Source: Acetobacterium sp. KB-1
GTDB lineage: Bacteria; Bacillota; Clostridia; Eubacteriales; Eubacteriaceae
Length of the DNA stretch: 64,000 bases
Assembly: GCF_003260995.1 (NCBI RefSeq)
Contig: NZ_CP030040.1
Span: forward strand, 2,452,773 to 2,516,772
Direction: 5' to 3'
The notes below the pieces were generated by a model that saw only the letters and a program-made list of their open reading frames with translations, made no database searches and was not told where the DNA came from. Below are positions 26,046 to 32,742 of the stretch, in pieces. Both the position numbers and the translations under genes were made by a program. Positions within the stretch are counted from its first letter, which is position 1, and every line of letters begins with the position of its first letter.

Positions 26046-27023
26046 TCATATCGATTTATGATTATAAACAGCCCGCCCATATTTATTCAGTTCACTTAAA
26101 ACCCATTCCATTTTTTTCCGCGAATCTTCACTGCTACCACAGATGCCACCATCCCAAAATATCAACGCCCCGTTTTTGCCATAATCATCAATTGCTTTTT
26201 GTACCGATTCTCTTACGACTTCCTCGGATGCACCAGGAAAGGCTGCCGCTGAATGCCTGTCCCAGCCACCGGTAAGTACCAATCGCTTTCCATACTTTTC
26301 TTTTTTCTGCCTAAGACTTTCATTCGGCTCGGGTAGCTGACAAATATCCACTCCAATTTCCAAAAACGCGTCGATCAGGAATTGACAGTTTCCACAACAA
26401 TGAAATTCTGCTAGTGCACCAATCTCATGAATGGCATCAATGATTTTTTTAAAATAGGGTTTATAAAGCGATTCCCAAATTTCCTTTGAAATAAAAGGTC
26501 CGTTAGCAGCCGCTAAATCATCGCCTGTAAATACAATATCCGGATGAATATATGCTCCAAAATACTTGACCACCTCAACCAAAAAATCCGTTATCGCCGA
26601 AATAAACGCTTCCAGTTCTTCCGGTTCTTCATAAATTGCGCAAAGACCATCCACCCACCCAATCATATCGATCGGAATCAGAAAGATCCCATTGGTATTA
26701 AGTATGGCAATATTAACCTTTTCCGGATCACTCATCGATTTGAAACGTTCTGCCATTTCTGGCCAGTCGAGTTCTGCCACCTTTGGAAATTTGACCGTCT
26801 CACGCCACTGATCCAAATTTTCCATTGCCCGCCATTTCTCATCAGGCATACGGCCTGCGTCATTTTCCACCCAGCGTATGTTGCAAAAGTCAGTTCCTGT
26901 CTGAGGGTCAACTTCCATCCAGAAATCTGGCAGAAACACATTGCTGTCTTCAGCAAATGAAGGTACCCACAATGGTTTTTCTCCATGAGCAGCCATCAAA
27001 TAATTCTCACGTTTACTAATCAT
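26046..27023 (-). CDS. URO-D/MtaA-family methyltransferase-like protein
   Basis: A 325-residue TIM-barrel protein of the uroporphyrinogen decarboxylase superfamily, the branch that includes methyl-corrinoid:acceptor methyltransferases of methanogens and acetogens. The metal-binding region reads EFHCCGNCQFL, a His-x-Cys pattern, and a later GGICG may provide a further cysteine ligand. GDDLAAANGPFISKEIWE is the family's barrel-strand block. ATG 27023 is chosen over GTG 27041. It is the third of three paralogues in a row. No corrinoid protein or MtaB-type gene is adjacent, so the methyl donor and acceptor are unknown. Confidence 0.8.
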   Translation of the reverse strand: MISKRENYLMAAHGEKPLWVPSFAEDSNVFLPDFWMEVDPQTGTDFCNIRWVENDAGRMPDEKWRAMENLDQWRETVKFPKVAELDWPEMAERFKSMSDPEKVNIAILNTNGIFLIPIDMIGWVDGLCAIYEEPEELEAFISAITDFLVEVVKYFGAYIHPDIVFTGDDLAAANGPFISKEIWESLYKPYFKKIIDAIHEIGALAEFHCCGNCQFLIDAFLEIGVDICQLPEPNESLRQKKEKYGKRLVLTGGWDRHSAAAFPGASEEVVRESVQKAIDDYGKNGALIFWDGGICGSSEDSRKKMEWVLSELNKYGRAVYNHKSI

Positions 27024-27089
27024 TTTCGCTTCTCTTTTCACCCTTTTGACTTCGCAACGATTATCTTAACTGATTCATTGCTGTTAATC

Positions 27090-28175
27090 TTACTCACTCA
27101 AGTATTTTCGACTTTCTTCGTATAAGGCTTCTCTTGTTTTGATGTGAATTGCATAATCACCCGAAAAAACGGGTTTTTCTGGGATTGCCCCGGCATATTT
27201 TTTAACAAATTCTCTTCCCGTCTCAATTGCCGCTGCTTCATCAACATCTATTGGTACCTGATGGTATGCGCCTAACATGATCTTGCCCCCGAACTGTTTA
27301 TACAAACTGCCAAAATCATTGATTTCTTGTGGTGTCCATGCATCCACGCCTGCTTCAATCATAGCTGGAACCAGCTTTCCACTTTTACCGCAACTGTGTA
27401 ATTCAACAAAGAGTCCCAGTTCATGGGCATAATCAACAACGTCTTTCAAGTGCGGAACGATTAAGTTGCGGCATGCTTCCAACGAAAAGAAGGAATTTTG
27501 TGAAGTTCCCCAATCGTCATGAAAATAAATCACATCAGCATTAAAATCGACCTGATAGTGTTTTATCATTTTTTTGTATATTTTGACACATTCTGCAAAA
27601 AAATCATGAACTGCATCTTCAACTTCATCATCAATCATTGTTATTGCTGCATTTTCAAAATCCAGTAGTGAGATCAATCGTTCGAAAAACCCTGTGAATA
27701 TCCAGGCCTGAACTAGATTAGAGCTATTATATGCATAGTCTTTATTCCGTTTTGCGCTTTGAGCCCAATCCCACGAGTCAACATCCGGCAGGATGATTTT
27801 ATCTCGCCACTCGGATATATTTCTAAGTGTTGGGTTTCCCGGTATTACCATCGATCCCATCGCTGAAGGTTCATAAACCCACTCGATCCCAAAACTATCT
27901 TTTCCGCCCTTTTTTTTATCATCCATATAATCCCCCGACTCCGCACTCACAACAAACCCTCGCGCAATTGCATCGGGATAACAAGCGGGACAAAGGGTTG
28001 TCAGATCATAAAAATTGGGAATCCATACTGGCTTTTCACCTTTATACAAAGCCTTATAATTTTCTTTTGGTGTTATCGGTGTACGATATATCGGCGTTGG
28101 CGGCACGCCTGGAAACAGGCTTGGGTACTCCCCGATGGGATCTAACTCCGTTTTTAAAAATTCAATTTTTTCCAT
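27090..28175 (-). CDS. URO-D-family protein, second of three
   Basis: A 361-residue URO-D superfamily protein. The region corresponding to the zinc site is VELHSCGKSGKLVPAMIEAG (His-x-Cys present). It has an N-terminal extension of about 40 residues compared with its neighbours (SLFPGVPPTPIYRTPITPKEN). The phrase YFHDDWGTSQNSFFSLEACR parallels FHHDDWGSQISSFLSPEMF in the third paralogue, showing these two are close relatives. I see no cysteine near the C-terminus that could complete a metal site. Start supported by AAAGGATAG. It lies 66 bases from each neighbour, consistent with one operon. Confidence 0.78.
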   Translation of the reverse strand: MEKIEFLKTELDPIGEYPSLFPGVPPTPIYRTPITPKENYKALYKGEKPVWIPNFYDLTTLCPACYPDAIARGFVVSAESGDYMDDKKKGGKDSFGIEWVYEPSAMGSMVIPGNPTLRNISEWRDKIILPDVDSWDWAQSAKRNKDYAYNSSNLVQAWIFTGFFERLISLLDFENAAITMIDDEVEDAVHDFFAECVKIYKKMIKHYQVDFNADVIYFHDDWGTSQNSFFSLEACRNLIVPHLKDVVDYAHELGLFVELHSCGKSGKLVPAMIEAGVDAWTPQEINDFGSLYKQFGGKIMLGAYHQVPIDVDEAAAIETGREFVKKYAGAIPEKPVFSGDYAIHIKTREALYEESRKYLSE

Positions 28176-28242
28176 AATACTATCCTTTCGCTCTCAATAC
28201 TTTTTTTACTAAACAATGAATGCCTGATTATTCGTTATCCGA

Positions 28243-29235
28243 TTATTCTGTAAACATTTCTTGGCTCATTCTGTCGATTTGTTTATCTATTTCTTCATAG
28301 ACTCCCTGAAAATGACTCATCGCTCCGCCATGCGTGATGCAAGGAATGTAAAACAACTTACCATTTTCCGTGCAAGCACGCTCGACATCTTTGGCAATTT
28401 TTTCAGGGGTCCAATCCGGAAAATCAAGTTCGCCGCTGTGAAGTCCACCCATAAAGGATATCTGACCGCCATAGTTTTTAATCAGTTCAGGAATATTGTT
28501 GGTGTTCATAACTCCCTGAAAAATATCAATTCCCATTTCGATCATCGCTGGAATAAGATTTGCCGCATAGGAATCACTATGATGAACAACCAATTCCACA
28601 CCGTTATCTTTGTAATAACCATAAATTTTCTTGTAAGCCGGCACAAAAAATTCTGCAAACATTTCAGGGGAAAGAAATGATGAAATCTGACTGCCCCAAT
28701 CATCATGATGAAAAAGTGCATCCGGATGGATTCGATCAATTACCATTTCCGCAAATTCCAGTTCAAATCCAGTAATATAATCAATCAGCGCATGCATAGC
28801 CTCCGGTTCTTCATAAAAAGCCATTAAGGCATTTTCCATTCCCATCATATGATGGGTCATTTCGAATACACCTGGTGCATACATTGCTGTGACAAATTCT
28901 TCATTTCGATCAATCGCACTGGCATGAGCAACTGCCGGTGCCCAGGATTGATCATCCGTTGGAAGGACCGGTTTCTTAACATATTTTTCCCATTCGGCAA
29001 TGTCCTTTATGACAATATGTTCTTTATCATGTACTGGGAAACCACCAATTTGCCCCTCCATAAATGTCCATGTTACTCCCCAACCGTCTTTACTCGTCTG
29101 ACCAGGCACCATCGCAATTCCGGTCATTGGAAATGCAGCTTCAAAAATCATATTAAGAAATTCATATTGTTTTACAAAGCGATCCGGTTTTCCGTATTTA
29201 ATCGTTTCCATTAGATTTTGTCTCTTTGTCAACAT
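28243..29235 (-). CDS. URO-D-family protein, first of three, lacking the His-x-Cys motif
   Basis: A 330-residue URO-D superfamily protein, first gene after the TetR-controlled promoter. At the position of the paralogues' HCC/HSCG motif it reads VVHHSDSYAANLIPAMIEMG, so the cysteine is replaced by serine. A cysteine occurs later in YIPCITHGG. Metal binding may thus differ or be lost; the protein may act on a different substrate or as a partner. AAGGAGAAG lies seven bases before ATG 29235, which is preferred to a TTG 21 bases upstream. The barrel block FHHDDWGSQISSFLSPEMF is intact. Confidence 0.78.
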   Translation of the reverse strand: MLTKRQNLMETIKYGKPDRFVKQYEFLNMIFEAAFPMTGIAMVPGQTSKDGWGVTWTFMEGQIGGFPVHDKEHIVIKDIAEWEKYVKKPVLPTDDQSWAPAVAHASAIDRNEEFVTAMYAPGVFEMTHHMMGMENALMAFYEEPEAMHALIDYITGFELEFAEMVIDRIHPDALFHHDDWGSQISSFLSPEMFAEFFVPAYKKIYGYYKDNGVELVVHHSDSYAANLIPAMIEMGIDIFQGVMNTNNIPELIKNYGGQISFMGGLHSGELDFPDWTPEKIAKDVERACTENGKLFYIPCITHGGAMSHFQGVYEEIDKQIDRMSQEMFTE

Positions 29236-29273
29236 TTGCTTCTCCTTATCATTCAATTTTTCTTTCTCCTCTC

Positions 29274-29293
29274 AAACTGTACATGTTCAGTTT
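29274..29293. promoter_or_regulatory. TetR operator O1
   Basis: A 20-bp near-palindrome, AAACTGTACATGTTCAGTTT, with only one base pair breaking symmetry. It covers the predicted transcription start of the URO-D operon and lies exactly 60 bp from a second copy at 29334. The divergent TetR protein is the natural ligand. Confidence 0.75.
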
Positions 29294-29300
29294 TGTGTTT

Positions 29301-29329
29301 ATTATAATATTTTACGAATCTGTTGTCAA
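29301..29329 (-). promoter_or_regulatory. Promoter of the URO-D operon
   Basis: On the minus strand TTGACA (29329-29324) and TATAAT (29306-29301) with a 17-base spacer, both perfect. It is flanked on each side by one copy of the operator, so a bound repressor would block or loop it. Confidence 0.8.
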
Positions 29330-29333
29330 CGAA

Positions 29334-29353
29334 AAACTATACATGTTCAGTTT
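29334..29353. promoter_or_regulatory. TetR operator O2
   Basis: AAACTATACATGTTCAGTTT, differing from O1 at one position. It sits between the -35 of the URO-D promoter and the -35 of the tetR promoter, so it could govern both directions. Confidence 0.75.
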
Positions 29354-29361
29354 ACTTTCTT

Positions 29362-29390
29362 TTGTAAAATAATCTAGAATTTGATATAAT
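29362..29390 (+). promoter_or_regulatory. Promoter of the tetR gene
   Basis: TTGTAA (29362-29367) and TATAAT (29385-29390) with a 17-base spacer, 30 bases before the tetR ATG and nine bases from operator O2. Confidence 0.65.
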
Positions 29391-29420
29391 GGAAATAAAT
29401 CTAGAATTTCAGGTGAATCC

Positions 29421-30080
29421 ATGTCTACGCAGCGCGAAAACATCTTATCAACTGCAACTCAATTATTTTATGAACACGGTTACGATGATAGCTACTTTTA
29501 CCAAATAGCCGAAGCTTTAAATATTACGAAATCTTTAATTTCATATCATTTTAAAACAAAATCGTTATTGGCCAAAGAAGTTACAGAAAATTTTTCTGTT
29601 AATAACAAAAATAGCATTTCTTTTAAACTCTATCATACTTATTTCTGTAATAATAAGTATGACTTACAGTTGAGTACTGCGATTGAAATAAGGCTTTCTA
29701 CATCTTTAATTTTACATGATCCAAATGTTGCCCGGTACATTAGGGAAAGTTCTAATGGTAACTATGAAGATATGTTTACAACACACTATAAAAGTTTTTA
29801 TAAAATTCACGATCGCCAATATCATCTTAATATTAACCGGCAAAATGATGAAATCAGCATGCTGGCAAGGGGTGCTACCGCAGCATCTCATGCGATCATA
29901 ATCGATTTTATTAATAATATGCTAAAGTGTACTTTGGAAGAGTGTCTTGATTATATCGTGGAAATGAATTTTCGGTTTATGCATGTTGATGAAAAAAGAA
30001 TTGCCGAAGTAATTAAAAAAAGTAAGGAAGTTATTGATAAAGTTGGCTTTGAATTCAAGCCATACTTTATTATTGAATAA
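29421..30080 (+). CDS. TetR-family repressor of the URO-D/MFS unit
   Basis: A 219-residue regulator. The N-terminal HTH (about 1-50) reads ENILSTATQLFYEHGYDDSYFYQIAEALNIT in spirit with KSLISYHFKTKSLL as recognition helix and following turn; the rest is a helical ligand domain rich in Asn, Tyr and Ile. It is divergent from the URO-D operon across a 185-base region with two matching palindromes and two promoters, which argues for control of that operon and of itself. The gene is notably AT-rich compared with its neighbours. Its final six codons and stop are part of a perfect palindrome (see terminator). The inducer is probably the methylated substrate, which is inference. Confidence 0.88.
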   Translation: MSTQRENILSTATQLFYEHGYDDSYFYQIAEALNITKSLISYHFKTKSLLAKEVTENFSVNNKNSISFKLYHTYFCNNKYDLQLSTAIEIRLSTSLILHDPNVARYIRESSNGNYEDMFTTHYKSFYKIHDRQYHLNINRQNDEISMLARGATAASHAIIIDFINNMLKCTLEECLDYIVEMNFRFMHVDEKRIAEVIKKSKEVIDKVGFEFKPYFIIE

Positions 30081-30105
30081 TTCAATAATAAAGTATGGGC
30101 GTGTT
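30060..30105 (+). terminator. Terminator built into the tetR stop codon
   Basis: A perfect 18-bp stem (30060-30077 with 30081-30098) whose three-base loop, TAA, is the stop codon of tetR. A short T-run (TTTT) follows at 30102. The last six codons are thus constrained by both protein and hairpin. Confidence 0.7.
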
Positions 30106-30132
30106 TTAAGTTCTGTATATTTAATCGCAAAA

Positions 30133-30180
30133 AATACTAACAGCAATAGCACGATGCTATATACTGTTAGTATTCGTTTT
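30133..30180 (+). terminator. Second terminator downstream of tetR
   Basis: An 11-bp stem (AATACTAACAG at 30133-30143 with CTGTTAGTATT at 30164-30174), inner AATAGC/GCTAT pairing, and five T after it. Confidence 0.75.
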
Positions 30181-30234
30181 TAATTATTCTTATTCTTCCT
30201 CTGTTCAAAGTCTGCTTCAATTTCTGCCTTCCAG

Positions 30235-30759
30235 CTAGCTGGTATGGGGATTACTAGCCCGCATTTCGCAAACCACATCGTTGACGACGAAGGCCTTTTT
30301 ATCAAAAACCACCAGATAAACCAACATCTCATGTTCCCGCAAAAATTCCGCGATGGCTGTCACCGCAATCTTTAAGGCCTGATCCTTGGGATAGCCATAG
30401 ATGCCCGATGAAATCAGCGGAAAGGCAATCGTTTTACAATCCTGTTTCAGCGCCAGCCGCAGGGAACTGGTATAGGCCCGATGCAGCAGCCTGGCCTCGT
30501 TGGCACCACCGCTCTGCCAGACCGGCCCGACAGTGTGGATGATGCGCTTTGCCGGTAACCGATAACCGTCGGTGATCACCGCCTCACCCACCGCGCAGCC
30601 ACCAATCCGGTCACACTCCGCCTGGAGCTGGTCCGCCCCGGCCGCGGCAAAGATCGCGCCGCAGACGCCGCCGCCCATTTTCAGACCAGTGTTGGCGGCA
30701 TTGACAATAATGTCCACCATCATTTTAGTAATATCGTTTCGGATGATTTCAAATGGCAT
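30235..30759 (-). CDS. Macro-domain ADP-ribose-binding hydrolase
   Basis: A 174-residue macro domain, the family that binds ADP-ribose and often hydrolyses O-acetyl-ADP-ribose or removes ADP-ribose from proteins. Seen: DIIVNAANTGLKMGGGVCGAI (with the catalytic-loop NAAN and GGGV), IIHTVGPVW and PLISSGIYGYP. These are the expected ligand-binding motifs of the YmdB/MacroD type. It is a single-domain protein with a short extra C-terminal tail. GAGGTGG lies before the ATG. No sirtuin or ADP-ribosyltransferase gene is nearby, so the substrate in this cell is unknown. Confidence 0.9.
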   Translation of the reverse strand: MPFEIIRNDITKMMVDIIVNAANTGLKMGGGVCGAIFAAAGADQLQAECDRIGGCAVGEAVITDGYRLPAKRIIHTVGPVWQSGGANEARLLHRAYTSSLRLALKQDCKTIAFPLISSGIYGYPKDQALKIAVTAIAEFLREHEMLVYLVVFDKKAFVVNDVVCEMRASNPHTS

Positions 30760-30856
30760 ATCTCAAGCACCACCTCTTCATTATTTCAATTCTAATATCT
30801 CCAATCATTTTTTTATTATATCAGAGTGCTCGATAAAATTAATCCCTTTTTGAAAA

Positions 30857-30890
30857 AAAGCCATGATGCCGCAAATGGCATCATGGCTTT
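30857..30890 (-). terminator. Terminator after the amidohydrolase gene
   Basis: A perfect 14-bp stem (30857-30870 with 30877-30890), followed on the minus strand by a run of T. It ends the TetR/amidohydrolase unit. Confidence 0.85.
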
Positions 30891-30901
30891 GAATAATTAT
30901 C

Positions 30902-31936
30902 TTATGCTTGATTTAGTAGTCTTTTAGCATTTTTACTTAGTATATGATCTCTTGCTTGTTTATTTTCTGCCGTCGCCATTAGTACGCGCGAAAGGGTGAT
31001 TGCCTGGGGTAAGGCCGGCCAGTCTGAGCCAAATAACAACCGTTCATAACCGACCTCATCGATTAAATACTTGATGCTATGCTGGGATTGGCTTGACACT
31101 TCTGCATAAGTTGCCGGAAATCTTTTTAAATATTCGGCAACACGTTTATATTCGCAGACCCCGCTATGTCCGAAGATAAAGACAAAATCTTTTGGCATTT
31201 CCTCAAGCAGACGACCAAATAATTCGACCCGGGTTGACCTTAAAAACTTCCATAGCAGTTTAGAGGTCCTTTCCTGATCCACCGGAATTGACCCGGTATG
31301 CAAGATAACCGGCAATTCTGCTTCATGACAGGTTCTAAACAGCGTTATTAACGGCGTGAAATCATTTTTAAGCTCAATATCTGATATCTTTAGTTTAAAG
31401 CCTTTTGCACCAAGGGCTTTGTATTTTACTATTTTTTCCTCCATCTCCGGATCATCAGGATGAACCGAACAAAATGCTATAAAACGGTTCGGATGATCGG
31501 CGACAATTCTCAGGGCCTCTGGTGAACAATCGCATTTTTTTGTACTTAATGGCAGCACCACATTGATGCCAATCTTATTATCCGCTTGAGACTTAAAACA
31601 ATTATCATAAGTCCCGCCTTTTTTCATGTCCTGCAGCACCGCATAGGCATTTTGTGCATAGCGAAATATTGGCATTATGCCTTTCCTATTAATATTTAGT
31701 TCATCTTTTGTCCAGTAAGGCACTGAAAAGTCTGTTTTTTCAATTGGCGGAAGCGTCGGAAATGTAAGTTTATTTCCTTTTGACTTTGGATCACTATGCC
31801 TAATCGGCAGAACATTGCACATATGCGTATGAAAATCGATAATTTCCAGATCCTCATCGGTATCAATGACAAACTCACCGGATTCATTTAGTTTTAGGTA
31901 TTTTTCAGTTTGAACTAACTCTTGCCTGGTTAACAT
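30902..31936 (-). CDS. Amidohydrolase-superfamily metal-dependent hydrolase (PF04909-like)
   Basis: A 344-residue TIM-barrel hydrolase or decarboxylase. Metal-site motifs: DFHTHM at strand 1, VILHTGS, FIFGHSG and LLFGSDWPALP near the C-terminus. This set fits the PF04909 group, whose members hydrolyse lactones or decarboxylate aromatic acids such as ACMS and gamma-resorcylate; the actual substrate is unknown. It follows the tetR-like gene by three bases with AAGGGAG ahead of its ATG, so the two are one transcript and the regulator probably responds to a compound this enzyme handles. Confidence 0.85.
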   Translation of the reverse strand: MLTRQELVQTEKYLKLNESGEFVIDTDEDLEIIDFHTHMCNVLPIRHSDPKSKGNKLTFPTLPPIEKTDFSVPYWTKDELNINRKGIMPIFRYAQNAYAVLQDMKKGGTYDNCFKSQADNKIGINVVLPLSTKKCDCSPEALRIVADHPNRFIAFCSVHPDDPEMEEKIVKYKALGAKGFKLKISDIELKNDFTPLITLFRTCHEAELPVILHTGSIPVDQERTSKLLWKFLRSTRVELFGRLLEEMPKDFVFIFGHSGVCEYKRVAEYLKRFPATYAEVSSQSQHSIKYLIDEVGYERLLFGSDWPALPQAITLSRVLMATAENKQARDHILSKNAKRLLNQA

Positions 31937-31939
31937 GGT

Positions 31940-32569
31940 CTATTCTCCCTTCTTATTTTCCCCTCCTGATTCGGTCTGTATCCCTTCAATGACAACATCC
32001 AATATCCGCGTCCCTAAGTCTTTAATGCTTGAGCCAGCGTTTTGATAAAATTCGATATTTGCCAGACCTTGGGTAACGATGTAAGCAACCATTTCGACAT
32101 CCAGGTTTTCCCGTAATTCCCCTTTTTTTATATACAACCGGATCACGTCCGCAAGCAATTGATAACTTTTGGGAAATTCATTACTTAGTATTTTCTTTCT
32201 AATTTCTTGTGGGCATTCATTAATAAAACGATTTTTTAGCTCTAAAATTCTTAAATCCTCATTTCCAAACTGATTTCCTGCTTCAAGCAGTAACATAACA
32301 TAGGATTTAAAATCCAATTGACTACTTCTATCTTTTAATTCCTCAAGGTTATTTTTTTTTGAGTTTCCAATTTGGCTAAACAAAAAAATGTACACATCAT
32401 CTTTATTTTCAAAATATTGATAAAAGCTGCCCTTGGGAATTTCTGCTCGTTTAACAATCTTATTAATGGTTACTTTTTCATAATGATTTTGAGCAAATTC
32501 ATCAATCGCAACGGCGATGATCTTGTCTTTCTTTTCCTCCGGTAAGTTAAAAAATGTGCTTTTTGGCAT
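31940..32569 (-). CDS. TetR-family regulator, autoregulated, cotranscribed with the amidohydrolase
   Basis: A 209-residue regulator with an N-terminal HTH (ITINKIVKRAEIPKGSFYQYFENKDDVY-like segment, about 20-60) and a C-terminal helical domain. I set the start at ATG 32569 with GGAGGGAAAA before it, not at an in-frame codon 54 bases upstream, because that one would lie inside a 36-bp palindromic operator. The palindrome overlaps the -10 of its own promoter, pointing to autorepression. The amidohydrolase gene follows after three bases. The inducer is unknown. Confidence 0.87.
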   Translation of the reverse strand: MPKSTFFNLPEEKKDKIIAVAIDEFAQNHYEKVTINKIVKRAEIPKGSFYQYFENKDDVYIFLFSQIGNSKKNNLEELKDRSSQLDFKSYVMLLLEAGNQFGNEDLRILELKNRFINECPQEIRKKILSNEFPKSYQLLADVIRLYIKKGELRENLDVEMVAYIVTQGLANIEFYQNAGSSIKDLGTRILDVVIEGIQTESGGENKKGE

Positions 32570-32590
32570 TAAAATTTTCCCTCCACGCAA

Positions 32591-32626
32591 ATCATGACCA
32601 TTAGTCATGTGACTTATGGTCATGAT
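32591..32626. promoter_or_regulatory. 36-bp palindromic operator of the TetR/amidohydrolase unit
   Basis: Left half ATCATGACCATTAGTCAT (32591-32608) and right half GTGACTTATGGTCATGAT (32609-32626); the halves are reverse complements at 16 of 18 positions. It overlaps the predicted -10 hexamer and transcription start. Confidence 0.75.
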
Positions 32627-32650
32627 AGCATATCGGTCCTTGTTTGTAAA
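32622..32650 (-). promoter_or_regulatory. Promoter of the TetR/amidohydrolase unit
   Basis: On the minus strand TTTACA (32650-32645) and TATCAT (32627-32622) with a 17-base spacer, the -10 lying inside the palindromic operator. Confidence 0.6.
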
Positions 32651-32742
32651 TAGATTTTTTCACCAGGAGCATCGCACTCCTTTTTCCCGGGTTTTCCTAG
32701 TCACATATCAGAATACCAATACTTCTCATTTACGTTAGTTTT

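Noticed and set aside
26046..29235. Haem biosynthesis (hemE) genes
   Set aside because: The superfamily matches URO-D, but the metal-site motifs, three tandem copies and MFS/TetR context fit the methyltransferase branch; no other haem gene is near.
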